A stretch of 64,000 nucleotides of DNA from Bacillus zhangzhouensis (GTDB taxonomy: Bacteria > Bacillota > Bacilli > Bacillales > Bacillaceae): the NCBI RefSeq assembly GCF_000715205.1, contig NZ_JOTP01000008.1, positions 62,001 to 126,000 of the forward strand, written 5' to 3'. The notes under the pieces are model-generated. The model searched no databases. It saw nothing but the letters and a program-made list of their open reading frames with translations, and was not told where the DNA came from. The position numbers and the translations under genes are program-made. This document shows, one piece after another, positions 29,523 to 38,519 of this stretch (the first letter of the stretch is position 1; every line of letters begins with the position of its first letter).

Positions 29523-30462
29523 ACGATGATGATTTACATACTTCTTCTAAATCACGCAAAATCTCATCTGCCACGGCCCAATCATAAATGGACGCACCGG
29601 CTGCAAGCGGGTGACCGCCGCCATGATATTTTTTAGCAATGGTGTTAATGACGACGCCTTTAGAGCGGAATCTGACACGAATCTGATCGTTTTCTTCCAC
29701 AAAAAAGACCCAAGCCTTAATTCCTGCAATATTTCCAAGTGTCCCAACAAGCTGCGAGGCTTGCTGCGCCGTTGTTTGGAACGACTCCAAAATGTCACGC
29801 TTAATAAAAACAGATGCTACCCCATTCTCTGACAAAGAGATATGTTGAAAAATATAGCCATTTAATTTCACGACATTCAAATCCGTCTCATACAATTGAT
29901 TGAAAAGGTCTGATGATGAAAACGGATATTCGATGAGTTCCCCTGCATATTTGAGTGTCTTTTTCGTAGTGTTTGGGAAAAGGAAGCGGCCTGTGTCTCC
30001 TACAATGCCGGCATAAATCAGTTCAGCCGCCTTTGTATTCAGCTGATATCCTTCTTCTTTCCCCTCTAAATACAGCTCATAAATCATCTCACTCACAGAG
30101 CTTGCCTCTGTATCAACCCAAAGCAAGTCACCATAAGGATCTTCATTTGGATGATGATCAATTTTCATCAGCTTACCGCCCATAGAATAGCGCTGATCAT
30201 CAATTCTTGCCTGATTGGCTGTATCGCAGACAATGACAAGGGCACCTTTATACACTTCGTCCGGCACCTCATCGAGTTCATATAAAAATGAAAGGGATGG
30301 CTCCGGGGTTCCAGTCGCATAAATATTTTTTTCTGGATACGTGGCACGCAAGATTTCCGTAAGGCCGCACTGCGATCCATACGCGTCAGGATCGGGTCTT
30401 ACATGTCTATGAATGATAATGGTGTCATATAATGATATGGTTCTAATCAGTTCTTTTTTCAT
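29521..30462 (-). CDS. nrnA: Bifunctional oligoribonuclease / pAp phosphatase NrnA
   Basis: A 313-residue DHH-DHHA1 phosphoesterase. The DHH domain has IIHRHVRPDPDAYGSQ (motif I), VIVCDTANQARID (motif II), KIDHHPNEDPYGD (DHH) and GDTGRFLF; the C-terminal DHHA1 carries GGGHPLAAGAS. It degrades 2-5-nucleotide RNA and dephosphorylates 3'-phosphoadenosine 5'-phosphate, replacing Orn and CysQ in Bacillus. Ribosome site GAAGGAG precedes the ATG. It is transcribed alone. Confidence 0.95.
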   Translation of the reverse strand: MKKELIRTISLYDTIIIHRHVRPDPDAYGSQCGLTEILRATYPEKNIYATGTPEPSLSFLYELDEVPDEVYKGALVIVCDTANQARIDDQRYSMGGKLMKIDHHPNEDPYGDLLWVDTEASSVSEMIYELYLEGKEEGYQLNTKAAELIYAGIVGDTGRFLFPNTTKKTLKYAGELIEYPFSSSDLFNQLYETDLNVVKLNGYIFQHISLSENGVASVFIKRDILESFQTTAQQASQLVGTLGNIAGIKAWVFFVEENDQIRVRFRSKGVVINTIAKKYHGGGHPLAAGASIYDWAVADEILRDLEEVCKSSS

Positions 30463-30609
30463 AAAAACTCCTTCTCATGCGATACTCTTTTTATTATTAA
30501 ATCATAATCTATCCTGACGGAAAAGTGAGGAATAGACAATTTATTCTAGTAAGCAAGCCTATTTACGTTTAAAATAGGGTTGTAACCACTTACAATGGGG
30601 GCTTGGCAC

Positions 30610-30912
30610 ATGCTTGTTTTGATTGTGTTTATTATTTGTTCTGCCATGTTTTATTTATACTACAAAGCAAAGAATGTCCGTACGAATCGGCCAGTCGAGA
30701 AGAAATTCTGGTCTGCCAAATCCAGTATGGCACTTGGATGCTTTGTCCTGCTCTTCGGTGTGAATCAATTATTTTTAAACCGCTCGTCACTCGCATTTGT
30801 CATTGGGTTTATTTTTGTTGCAGTCGGTATCGGCAGTACGTGGGCTGGGTATAAAGCCTACAAGCATTATCTTCCGCTCTTTTTAAAGGAAGGCGAAAAA
30901 GATCACGCGTAA
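30610..30912 (+). CDS. ytpI: YtpI family membrane protein
   Basis: A 100-residue membrane protein with three helices: residues 1-20, 41-58 and 62-82. The start at 30610 (MLVLIVFIICSAMFYLYYKAKNV) follows GGGGG at 30596-30600 and aligns with B. subtilis YtpI; an in-frame ATG 15 bases upstream precedes the ribosome site. Conserved AKSSMALG and GSTWAGYKAYKHY are visible. Function unknown. A palindromic repeat element and a terminator follow. Confidence 0.85.
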   Translation: MLVLIVFIICSAMFYLYYKAKNVRTNRPVEKKFWSAKSSMALGCFVLLFGVNQLFLNRSSLAFVIGFIFVAVGIGSTWAGYKAYKHYLPLFLKEGEKDHA

Positions 30913-30922
30913 TAAGAGGTTA

Positions 30923-31002
30923 CAGTATGATAGAAAACCCTTGAAGTCTAGGAAAGACGAGCACAGGATTGATATCGGATGCGAGGGTTTGTCTACATGC
31001 TG
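30923..31002. repeat. Dispersed palindromic repeat, copy A (80 bp)
   Basis: The element begins CAGTATGATAGAAAACC and ends GGTTTGTCTACATGCTG, so its ends are imperfect inverted repeats. It shares the block TTGAAGTCTAGGAA, then GACGAGCA, and the block ATGCGAGGGTTTGTCTACA with copy B at 41665-41784. Both lie in gene ends: this copy is between convergent ytpI and ytoI, just before the ytpI terminator. Confidence 0.8.
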
Positions 31003-31004
31003 GG

Positions 31005-31031
31005 AAGGGCGAAGTCATTTCGCCCTTTTTT
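31005..31031 (+). terminator. Terminator of ytpI
   Basis: Stem AAGGGCGAA/TTCGCCCTT (31005-31013 with 31019-31027) followed by four more Ts on the plus strand. Confidence 0.88.
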
Positions 31032-31036
31032 CTCAT

Positions 31037-32359
31037 TTAGCCTCTCTCCATCAGCTGTACCATCAGCATCGCTTTCCCTACGATATTTGATTGGTGGTAC
31101 ACCTCAACCTCCAGCTTTCCAAACTTGCGCCCTACTTCTAAAATATTCGGCTTGATCTGTATCGTAGATTCCATTTGAACCGGTTTTAAGAAATAGACAG
31201 AGAGACTTTCGACAATCAGCTCGCCTTTTTTATGAGATTTCAAGAAGCGGTTGGCTGATTCGATTAAAATTTGTGTAAACACACCATATGAAATATTGCC
31301 AAGCTGGTTTGTCATTTGTGGTGTGACCTCATATTGATAAACCGCATCTGCTTTCGGTTTTTCTGTATCGGTCTCTTTAAATCCTCTCGACACAACGTCA
31401 TCCAGTTTTTCTCCGACCTGCGGCTGCTTTTGGATCATTTGCAGCGCCTTGAGCACATCCTGACGGCTAATCATCCCAATCAGCTTCGCATGATCATCTA
31501 CAACTGGCAGCACCTCAATGCCTTCCCACACCATCATTTGTGCAGCAGAGGCAACAGATGTTTTGCCAATGACCGTCAGTGGATTTTTCGTCATCACCTT
31601 TTCAATCGGTGTAGAGCGGTCATGACCTGCAATATCCTTTGAGGTGAGAATGCCGTGAATCTTCATTTGATCATCTGCTACCGGGAAACGGCCGTGCCCT
31701 GTTTCGTAATTCTTCTCATACCATTTCTCAAGTTTATCTTCTGGTGATAAATATACGGTCCGTTCAATCGGCGTTAAAATATCTTCCACAAGCACAATCT
31801 CTTTTTTAATTAATTGGTCATAAATAGCCCTGTTAATGAGAGCCGCTACAGTAAATGTATCGTAGCTTGTCGATAATATTGGCAGCTCAAGCTCATCTGC
31901 GAGCTGAATGATTTGTTCATCTGTTGAGAATCCGCCTGTGACCAGCACAGCCGCTCCTGCCTCTAATGCTTGCCTGTGGGCATTGATCCGGTTTCCGACG
32001 ATCAACAGGTTTCCAGCTGCCGTATATCGCATCATCGCATCCAGCTCCATCGCCCCGATGACAAATTTGTTTAAGGTTTTATGTAAGCCGGCTCGTCCTC
32101 CAAGCACCTGTCCATCAATGACATTGACAACTTCCGCATATGTCAGTTTTTCAATATTTTCTTTTTTCTTCTGTTCAATTCGAATGGTTCCGACTCGTTC
32201 AATGGTACTGACGAATCCTTTATTTTCAGCATCTTTAATGGCCCTGTAAGCGGTGCCTTCACTCACTTTCATTTCTTTCGCTATGCGCCGGACAGAAATT
32301 TTCTCTCCGACATCTAATGAATCAATATACGATAAAATTTGCTCATGCTTTGTCGCCAA
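31037..32359 (-). CDS. ytoI: CBS / DRTGG / thioesterase-fold regulatory protein YtoI
   Basis: A 440-residue multi-domain protein: winged-helix DNA-binding region (about 1-65, with VRRIAKEMKVSEGTAYRAIKDAENKGFV), DRTGG domain (about 70-185), tandem CBS domains (about 195-310), and a C-terminal hot-dog thioesterase-like domain (about 330-440). CBS pairs normally bind adenine nucleotides, so it looks like a nucleotide-sensing transcription regulator; neither ligand nor targets are known. The start is a TTG at 32359 after AAAGGG. The DNA-binding domain plus acyl-handling fold hints at a lipid-linked signal, as inference only. Confidence 0.87.
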   Translation of the reverse strand: MATKHEQILSYIDSLDVGEKISVRRIAKEMKVSEGTAYRAIKDAENKGFVSTIERVGTIRIEQKKKENIEKLTYAEVVNVIDGQVLGGRAGLHKTLNKFVIGAMELDAMMRYTAAGNLLIVGNRINAHRQALEAGAAVLVTGGFSTDEQIIQLADELELPILSTSYDTFTVAALINRAIYDQLIKKEIVLVEDILTPIERTVYLSPEDKLEKWYEKNYETGHGRFPVADDQMKIHGILTSKDIAGHDRSTPIEKVMTKNPLTVIGKTSVASAAQMMVWEGIEVLPVVDDHAKLIGMISRQDVLKALQMIQKQPQVGEKLDDVVSRGFKETDTEKPKADAVYQYEVTPQMTNQLGNISYGVFTQILIESANRFLKSHKKGELIVESLSVYFLKPVQMESTIQIKPNILEVGRKFGKLEVEVYHQSNIVGKAMLMVQLMERG

Positions 32360-32506
32360 TCCCGTTCACCCTTTTTGTTTTCAGCGTTTTCATCTATGTT
32401 TCATTATAAAGGCAGGAGGCTTTTAATAGCAATTTGTCTTTTACTTCAGTACGATCCAGGCAAACAAAAAAGCCAGCATTTGTATGCCAGCTTTTGTTCA
32501 TGCTTA

Positions 32507-33190
32507 TCAAATGTCGATGGACTCTCCGCTGTCCAACACATGACCTACGCCGCCGTGCAGGCTGTCTGCAAATGCATGCGGATCTTGCTCAATTGGCGGG
32601 AACGTACTGTAGTGAATCGGAACGACCTGCTTTGCACGAAGCCATTCTGCTGCAATTCTTGCATCGTCTGGACCCATGGTGAAGTTATCACCGATTGGAA
32701 GGAATGCAAGGTCAATATGATTTAGTTCACCGATTAGCTTCATATCTGAAAAGAGTGCAGTGTCTCCTGCATGATAAATTGTTTTCCCCTCTGCGGTAAA
32801 TAAAATACCTGATGGCATGCCAGTATATGTAATCGTCTGTGCCTCTTCATCAATGACAGCTGAACCGTGGAACGCTTGCGTGAGCTTCACTTTACCAAAT
32901 TCAAACTCACGTCCGCCTCCAATAGAAAGCGGGTGCGTTTTCACCCCTTGCCAGCTTAAATAAGTGGCAAGTTCGAATGGCGCGATAACGATCGCGTCAT
33001 TGTTTTTAGCGATTTCAATGGTGTCACCGACGTGATCTCCATGTCCGTGAGTGAGCAAAATCACATCTGCTTTGACATCCTGTGGTTTAATATCTGTATG
33101 CTTATTCCCATTTAAAAATGGATCAATCCAAATATGATATCCGTTTGTTTCAATGTGTACGACTGAATGTCCATGATATGTAGCTTTCAT
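32507..33190 (-). CDS. ytkL: Metallo-beta-lactamase fold hydrolase YtkL (UPF0173)
   Basis: A 227-residue metallo-beta-lactamase-fold protein with the metal site [14 protein letters not shown] (HxHxDH), the later His in [12 protein letters not shown] and His in [15 protein letters not shown]. It belongs to the UPF0173 metal-dependent hydrolase family whose substrate is unknown. The start at 33190 ([17 protein letters not shown]) lies 8 bases after AGGTGG and matches the family start; an ATG four codons upstream has no ribosome site. Confidence 0.9.
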   Translation of the reverse strand: MKATYHGHSVVHIETNGYHIWIDPFLNGNKHTDIKPQDVKADVILLTHGHGDHVGDTIEIAKNNDAIVIAPFELATYLSWQGVKTHPLSIGGGREFEFGKVKLTQAFHGSAVIDEEAQTITYTGMPSGILFTAEGKTIYHAGDTALFSDMKLIGELNHIDLAFLPIGDNFTMGPDDARIAAEWLRAKQVVPIHYSTFPPIEQDPHAFADSLHGGVGHVLDSGESIDI

Positions 33191-33254
33191 GTAGTAATCC
33201 ACCTCTCAATTTTGATCTCATATCATCTATTCCCTGTATAAAAAGCTAAAAAAC

Positions 33255-34010
33255 TTAATGCCTATGAATCACGTTAAGTCCACCTGTCGCTTCAATGACA
33301 GTCCCTGTAATGAGGTCTGATCGATCATCACATAAAAATGAGATGATGCGCCCTATATCCTCTCCGGTACCAGACCGGCCTATTGGTGTTTCATCGTCTC
33401 TGATCTGACGTGCTTCCTCGATCGTGGATTCTTTCATGTCTCCGACGATTTTGCCTGGACAAACCATATTGGCCGTGATGCCATTTTCAGCTTCTTCAAT
33501 GGCAATGGTTTTCGTCAATGACGCCAGACCTACTTTTGCCGCTCCGAAGGCTGACCTGTGCATCCAGCCTGGTGCATGATCTGCCCCTTGGAAGCCGTAC
33601 GTGATAATGCGGCCAAAGCCTTGTTTTCTCATCATGGGGATGACCATTCGGAACAAATGGAACACTGCGGATAGGTTGCCTTCCATCATTTGATACCATT
33701 CATCTTCGGAGTAATCCGCGAGTTTCTTTCGTTCAAAAATATAAGGTCCAGCATTATTGATCAAGGCATCAATCCGCCCAAATCGCTCAACTGCCAGCTC
33801 CACCATGTTTTTTAAATCTTCTTTGTTTGTCACATCACCTTGGACAAATTGAAGCTTTTCTTCGTATTCCTGCAATTCTTCTTTCATCTGCCGGACAGCT
33901 TCATCATCACTTCGATAATTCACTGTCACAGAATACCCCATATTCAGTAAAGACTCGGTGACTTTCCTGCCAAGTCCTTTAGAACCCGCTGTTATTAATG
34001 CGTGTCGCAC
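33255..34010 (-). CDS. ytkK: Short-chain dehydrogenase-like protein YtkK with altered active site
   Basis: A 251-residue SDR-fold protein. The cofactor motif is AGSKGLGRKV near residue 8, with NYRSDD after the second strand (Arg suggests NADP) and the NNAGPY motif near residue 86. At the catalytic site the usual YxxxK is FGAAK (in MHRSAFGAAKVG), so the catalytic Tyr is Phe, and the catalytic Ser position reads ITYGFQG. It is therefore unlikely to be a normal dehydrogenase, though the fold and cofactor site look intact. B. subtilis YtkK lies at the same place. It is 64 bases downstream... on the same strand as, and convergent with nothing; it sits between ytkL and the kinase-like gene. Confidence 0.8.
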   Translation of the reverse strand: MRHALITAGSKGLGRKVTESLLNMGYSVTVNYRSDDEAVRQMKEELQEYEEKLQFVQGDVTNKEDLKNMVELAVERFGRIDALINNAGPYIFERKKLADYSEDEWYQMMEGNLSAVFHLFRMVIPMMRKQGFGRIITYGFQGADHAPGWMHRSAFGAAKVGLASLTKTIAIEEAENGITANMVCPGKIVGDMKESTIEEARQIRDDETPIGRSGTGEDIGRIISFLCDDRSDLITGTVIEATGGLNVIHRH

Positions 34011-34112
34011 ACAATCTCCTCCTAAAGCAAAGGTTGCAAGTTCATGTGTTTCTCATACTATCTTTACTTTACTATAAACCAGCACTGGACGCACTTCTGA
34101 ACCCTTTGTCTG

Positions 34113-35027
34113 CTATTCATATTGTGAATGGAAAAATACAGGGTGATTCATCCACTTTTGTACATCCCACGAGCCATGAATATCAAGGAGGAATGAAACA
34201 AAACGGTAGCATTCCCGCACCTCGTGAAGCTGCTTGGGGAGCGGCCGTATATCTTCATAGCCTCGTTGAACAAAATGTGCCGCTTCTTTCGTCAAAAGAT
34301 ACTCTAATGCAATGAAATCAAATTCCGCCGGTCCAAACACCACATATTCCGTATCAACAAGACACATGACTTTTCCATCTCTCTCGATGTATTGAGTCGC
34401 ATCTAAATCAATTAATATGAGACTGGATGATTCAGGCAGACTGAGCTCTTCCAGTTTTTGTTGTACAATCTTCTCATAGCGTACAATTTCAGGCTGATTA
34501 ACATAATAGTGACTTGTGAGATGGTGAACAGCCTTTTTTAACTGTTGATTAAAATTCTTCAAATCGTGCCGCTTTCCACCGTATACCGCACCAAAAAAGT
34601 GAGTTTGGTATGCATGGAAACGTGCCAGCTTTCTCCCGTAATCCTCATAAAATGCTGGTGTTCTTCCCTTTAAAGTTGTGATTGACGTCCCCTCTACTTT
34701 TTCCATCACAGTATAATTCCTTCCCGATATTTGCACTTGGCGAATAACGGCAGGAATGTGAAAAGATTTCGTTTGAGACAGGCGTCGATTGATTTGATCG
34801 ATATGATCTTGAACTGCATGTGCATCGACTCCATAAATCAAACTGATCCCTGCCGTAAATTCACTTTCATTCCTGTTCGTTCTTCGTGACCGAACAACAT
34901 ATTCTGTCTCATCCTGTAACGAGACAAGCCATACATCATTGGTTCGTCCGTCATATTGTTCACCAAGCGTTTTGATCGATACGATGGGTTGATCAAACAA
35001 AGTCTCTAGCTTTTGTCTCACCGTCAA
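34113..35027 (-). CDS. Aminoglycoside-phosphotransferase-like (APH fold) protein, substrate unknown
   Basis: A 304-residue protein with an APH/choline-kinase-like layout: N-lobe with TNDVWLVSLQDETEYVVRSRR (strand with the ATP-Lys replaced by Arg), helix region near 140 with YGRKLARFHAYQTHFFG, and the C-lobe LILIDLDATQYIERDGKVMCLVDTEYVVFGPAEFDF. The last stretch matches the usual HGDLxxxN...DWE motif but the His-Gly is Leu-Ile and the Asn is Gln; the catalytic Asp and the second Asp (VDTE) remain. It starts at a TTG after GGGGGATAGGGGA. I cannot assign a substrate or gene name; an antibiotic-resistance role is not implied. Confidence 0.72.
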   Translation of the reverse strand: MTVRQKLETLFDQPIVSIKTLGEQYDGRTNDVWLVSLQDETEYVVRSRRTNRNESEFTAGISLIYGVDAHAVQDHIDQINRRLSQTKSFHIPAVIRQVQISGRNYTVMEKVEGTSITTLKGRTPAFYEDYGRKLARFHAYQTHFFGAVYGGKRHDLKNFNQQLKKAVHHLTSHYYVNQPEIVRYEKIVQQKLEELSLPESSSLILIDLDATQYIERDGKVMCLVDTEYVVFGPAEFDFIALEYLLTKEAAHFVQRGYEDIRPLPKQLHEVRECYRFVSFLLDIHGSWDVQKWMNHPVFFHSQYE

Positions 35028-35110
35028 TCCCCTATCCCCCTTCTACTTCTTAAAACAACATATGCTTTCATGTTCTCCAAGGAGGATAAATCTCCTTTTT
35101 GAAAAACAGC

Positions 35111-35141
35111 AAAAAACCATCCGTATCATACGAATGGTTTT
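35111..35141 (-). terminator. Terminator of argG-argH
   Basis: Stem AAACCAT (35114-35120) pairs with ATGGTTT (35134-35140) and the interior CGTAT/ATACG also pairs; a T run follows on the minus strand just past the argH stop. Confidence 0.85.
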
Positions 35142-35147
35142 GGTAAG

Positions 35148-36521
35148 TTATGCTAGGCAGGATTTTGCCTTTTCTAAAGCAAGCTGGATTTGTTTGAATC
35201 CAGTTCCCCCTGCACTTGTTCTTTTTTCAACAGCGACATACGGATCAAGAACAGTGTAAATGTCTTGTTCAAAGAGACCGCTTGCTTCTGTGAATGTTTC
35301 GAAAGGAAGGTCACTTAGATAGATGCCTTTTTGAATGCACGTATACACAAGCTTTCCAACGATTTCGTGTGCTTCACGGAATGGCATTCCTTTTTTGGCA
35401 AGGTAGTCTGCCACTTCTGTCGCATTTGAGAAGTCTTCTTTTGTTGCTTTTTTCATGACATCTTCGTTCACTGTCATCGTTTGAATCATACCTGTGAAGA
35501 TTTGCAGGCTACCAGCGATGGTTTTGACTGTATCAAACATGCCTTCCTTATCTTCTTGCAGGTCTTTGTTATACGTAAGCGGCAAGCCTTTCATAATGGT
35601 GAGAAGCCCCATCAGGTTGCCGTACACACGGCCTGTTTTCCCGCGGATCAATTCAGCCATATCCGGGTTTTTCTTTTGCGGCATCATGCTACTGCCTGTT
35701 GCGTATGTGTCATCAAGTTCAATGAATTTGAATTCTTGAGAGCACCATAAAATGATTTCCTCACAAAGACGCGAGAGGTGCATCATGACAAGGCTGCTAT
35801 TAGACAAGAACTCTAAAATGAAGTCACGATCACTCACGCCATCAAGGCTGTTCTCGTAAATATGATCAAAGCCAAGCAGCTCTGCTGTATATTCACGATC
35901 AATTGGGAATGTCGTTCCTGCTAACGCCCCGCATCCAAGTGGAGAGACGTTAATCCGCTTCAAAGAATCTTGAAAGCGCGCTTTGTCACGCTCAAGCATC
36001 CAAAAGTAAGCGAGCATATGATGGGCAAAGGAAATAGGCTGTGCACGCTGTAAGTGCGTATATCCTGGAAAGATCGTTTCAACGTGCTGTTCTGCTTTCT
36101 CTACAAGCACCTTTTGAAAAGAAGAGATCAGCTCAATGATATGCTCTACTTGGTTATTCAAATATAAATGCATATCTGTTGCGACCTGATCATTCCGGCT
36201 TCTCGCTGTGTGCAATTTGCCGCCAAGCGGCCCAATCTCATCAATGAGCATTTTTTCAAGGTTTAAATGAATGTCCTCATAATCCACTGAGAAATCCAGT
36301 TCATCCGCCTCTGCCTTTTTCATGAGCGTATTCAGTCCATCTTTGATGGCAGCGGCCTCCTCATCTTGGAGGATACCGCATTTATTCAGCATACTTGCAT
36401 GAGCAAGGGAGCCGGTCAGATCTTCTTTGACTAATTGTTTGTCGAAATGAATGGATGCACCAAACTCATCGACCCATTTTTCTGGTGTTTTTTGAAATCG
36501 GCCTCCCCAAAGCTTTTTCAT
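35148..36521 (-). CDS. argH: Argininosuccinate lyase
   Basis: A 457-residue member of the aspartase/fumarase superfamily that splits argininosuccinate to arginine and fumarate. Signature regions: [38 protein letters not shown] (catalytic His), [19 protein letters not shown] and the flexible loop [26 protein letters not shown] with the catalytic Ser. It overlaps argG by 4 bases (ATGA), so the two last steps of arginine synthesis are translationally coupled. An ARG-box-like sequence upstream of argG suggests AhrC control. Confidence 0.97.
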   Translation of the reverse strand: MKKLWGGRFQKTPEKWVDEFGASIHFDKQLVKEDLTGSLAHASMLNKCGILQDEEAAAIKDGLNTLMKKAEADELDFSVDYEDIHLNLEKMLIDEIGPLGGKLHTARSRNDQVATDMHLYLNNQVEHIIELISSFQKVLVEKAEQHVETIFPGYTHLQRAQPISFAHHMLAYFWMLERDKARFQDSLKRINVSPLGCGALAGTTFPIDREYTAELLGFDHIYENSLDGVSDRDFILEFLSNSSLVMMHLSRLCEEIILWCSQEFKFIELDDTYATGSSMMPQKKNPDMAELIRGKTGRVYGNLMGLLTIMKGLPLTYNKDLQEDKEGMFDTVKTIAGSLQIFTGMIQTMTVNEDVMKKATKEDFSNATEVADYLAKKGMPFREAHEIVGKLVYTCIQKGIYLSDLPFETFTEASGLFEQDIYTVLDPYVAVEKRTSAGGTGFKQIQLALEKAKSCLA

Positions 36522-37729
36522 GCCTTAACCTGCTCCTTTTTGTTCACGATACTGTTTACTTTTGTTGGTAAACCCCAAAGGTTAATAAATCCTACAGCTG
36601 CATCATGATCGAATTCATCTGCTTTTGTGTAAGTCGCTAGATTTTCATCATAAAGTGAATATGGTGATTTACGTCCTTCTATAATCGCATGGCCTTTAAA
36701 TAGTTTCACACGTACAACACCTGTTACGTTCTTTTGTGTTTCTTGTAAGAATGCGTCTAGTGCTTCTTTAAGTGGTGAGAACCATAAGCCGTTGTATATT
36801 AATTCAGCCATTTTTTGTTCAACGATTGGCTTAAAGTGAGCGACTTCTTTGACAAGCGTTAAGTCTTCCAGCTCTTTATGCGCTTTTAAAAGTGTGATAG
36901 CACCTGGGCACTCGTACACTTCACGAGATTTGATCCCAACAAGGCGGTTTTCAACGTGATCGATTCTGCCAACGCCATGGTGTCCAGCGACTTCATTTAA
37001 ATGAAGGATCAGATCAGATAAAGAATACTGGATACCGTCAATCGCGGTTGGTTTTCCTTTTTCAAACGTGATTTCAATGATCTCAGGTGTGTCAGGTGTT
37101 TTTTCAAGTGGATTTGTCAGATCGTACGCACCTTCTGGCGGCGCAGCCCAAGGATCTTCTAAGATGCCGCATTCGTTACTTCTGCCCCAAAGGTTTTGGT
37201 CGATTGAATATGGGCTGTCTAAGTTAATTGGAATTGGAATACCATGCTTTTGTGCATAGTCAATCTCTTCATCACGAGACCATTTCCATTCACGTACTGG
37301 TGCAAGAACTTCTAGATCTGGATTCAATGCTTTAATGGATACTTCAAAACGAACTTGGTCGTTCCCTTTTCCTGTACATCCGTGAGCTACTGCTACTGCA
37401 TTTTCTGCCTCTGCTACTTCGACTAATTTTTTTGCAATCAGTGGACGAGATAGTGCAGACACAAGCGGGTATTTTCCTTCATACATTGTGTGTGCTTGTA
37501 ATGCAGTCAGTGCAAATTCTTCAGCAAATTCTTCTTTTGCGTCGATCATGTAGGATTGAACTGCTCCGACTTGAAGTGCTTTTTGCTGAACGAATGCTAA
37601 GTCCTTTCCTTCACCTACGTCCAGGCAGCAAGCAACGACTTCGTATCCTTGCTCTTGTAACCATTTAACTGCAACAGAGGTATCAAGGCCTCCGGAATAT
37701 GCTAATACGACTTTTTTATTTTGTGACAT
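36518..37729 (-). CDS. argG: Argininosuccinate synthase
   Basis: A 403-residue ATP-dependent ligase joining citrulline and aspartate. The N-type ATP pyrophosphatase motif [16 protein letters not shown] is near residue 9, followed by [15 protein letters not shown] and [16 protein letters not shown]. It heads the argG-argH operon. Upstream, a minus-strand sequence near 37779-37795 (CTTATTTTTATGCA) resembles the ARG box WTGAATWWWWATTCAW at 10 of 13 core positions. Ribosome site AGAGGAG lies before the ATG. Confidence 0.97.
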   Translation of the reverse strand: MSQNKKVVLAYSGGLDTSVAVKWLQEQGYEVVACCLDVGEGKDLAFVQQKALQVGAVQSYMIDAKEEFAEEFALTALQAHTMYEGKYPLVSALSRPLIAKKLVEVAEAENAVAVAHGCTGKGNDQVRFEVSIKALNPDLEVLAPVREWKWSRDEEIDYAQKHGIPIPINLDSPYSIDQNLWGRSNECGILEDPWAAPPEGAYDLTNPLEKTPDTPEIIEITFEKGKPTAIDGIQYSLSDLILHLNEVAGHHGVGRIDHVENRLVGIKSREVYECPGAITLLKAHKELEDLTLVKEVAHFKPIVEQKMAELIYNGLWFSPLKEALDAFLQETQKNVTGVVRVKLFKGHAIIEGRKSPYSLYDENLATYTKADEFDHDAAVGFINLWGLPTKVNSIVNKKEQVKA

Positions 37730-37778
37730 GATTGAAAAGCTCCTCTCACTTGTTTTGATTCTGTGAATGTTTTTTGCA

Positions 37779-37795
37779 TAAAAATAAGTTTTAAT
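37779..37795 (-). promoter_or_regulatory. ARG-box-like sequence upstream of argG
   Basis: CTTATTTTTATGCA on the minus strand matches about 10 of 13 core positions of the arginine operator. It lies roughly 50-65 bases upstream of the argG start. Downstream sequence also has an AT-rich palindrome (ATGCAT). Assignment to AhrC is by pathway context. Confidence 0.4.
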
Positions 37796-37861
37796 TTATA
37801 AACATGCATTTAGTATGTATACACTGTAACAAGGAAAAATTGTTTTTTCAACCCCTTTATG

Positions 37862-37893
37862 AAAAAAACTCTGCCAAATTTTCTTGGCAGAGT
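37862..37893 (-). terminator. Terminator of moaB
   Basis: Perfect 10-bp stem ACTCTGCCAA/TTGGCAGAGT (37868-37877 with 37884-37893) followed by a T run on the minus strand. Confidence 0.88.
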
Positions 37894-37902
37894 CATTTTG
37901 GG

Positions 37903-38418
37903 CTATTTTTGATCCTTTTCAAGCTCACGCAAGACGTGAGGTAGCTCCGGAATAATGAGTTTTGTCATGGCTAAACGAACTGCTCCGGTAGAGCCTGGTG
38001 TGGCAAAGACCGCTTTTTGGTTAACGACCCCAGCCGTTGCTCTAGACAAGATAGCAGCAGAACCGATGTCTTCTGTATAGCTGAGCATGCGAAAGATTTC
38101 ACCAAAGCCAGGCAGCTCTTTTGAGAAAAGAGGGGTGATGGATTCAATGGTGACATCCCTTACGGCAATACCTGTCCCTCCATTTAACAAGACGGCATCA
38201 ATCTTCGGTTCACTTGTTCCTTCTAGCACAGCGTCTTGAATCGCTCCAATGTCATCTTTTACAATATCGTATGCAAGAATGAGATGTCCCTGTTCTTTGA
38301 GCAAATCAATCATGAGACGGCCGCTTTTATCCGTTTCTTTCGTCCTTGTATCACTGACTGTAATGACTTTTACATGAAGCCTCGCTTTCGCCTCACGTTT
38401 ATGTTCTGTAACGCTCAT
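37903..38418 (-). CDS. moaB: Molybdenum cofactor biosynthesis protein MoaB
   Basis: A 171-residue MoaB/Mog-fold protein that adenylylates molybdopterin. Characteristic stretches are VITVSDTRTKETDKSGRLMIDLL, the loop DAVLLNGGTGIAVRDVTIE (GGTG with the catalytic Asp region), ELPGFGEIFRMLSYTEDIG and FATPGSTGAVRLAM. It stands alone here between argG and ackA; no other moa genes are in the window. Ribosome site AAGGGAG lies 10 bases before the ATG. Confidence 0.92.
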   Translation of the reverse strand: MSVTEHKREAKARLHVKVITVSDTRTKETDKSGRLMIDLLKEQGHLILAYDIVKDDIGAIQDAVLEGTSEPKIDAVLLNGGTGIAVRDVTIESITPLFSKELPGFGEIFRMLSYTEDIGSAAILSRATAGVVNQKAVFATPGSTGAVRLAMTKLIIPELPHVLRELEKDQK

Positions 38419-38477
38419 CTAACGCACGCTCCCTTTCGCTTCGTATTGGACAAATTATAGCATGCTGCTTTCAATAG

Positions 38478-38510
38478 AAAAAAGCTCTTTTCCCATAAGG
38501 AAAAGAGCTT
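38478..38510 (-). terminator. Terminator of ackA
   Basis: Perfect stem AAGCTCTTTTCC/GGAAAAGAGCTT (38482-38493 with 38499-38510), followed by a T run on the minus strand just past the ackA stop. Confidence 0.9.
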
Positions 38511-38519
38511 CTCAATCAT

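Noticed and set aside
33255-34010. FabG (3-oxoacyl-ACP reductase) as name for the SDR gene
   Set aside because: The catalytic Tyr is Phe and the Ser site is altered, so a reductase function is not supported.
34113-35027. Aminoglycoside resistance gene
   Set aside because: Only the fold resembles APH; the catalytic loop is altered and there is no mobile context.
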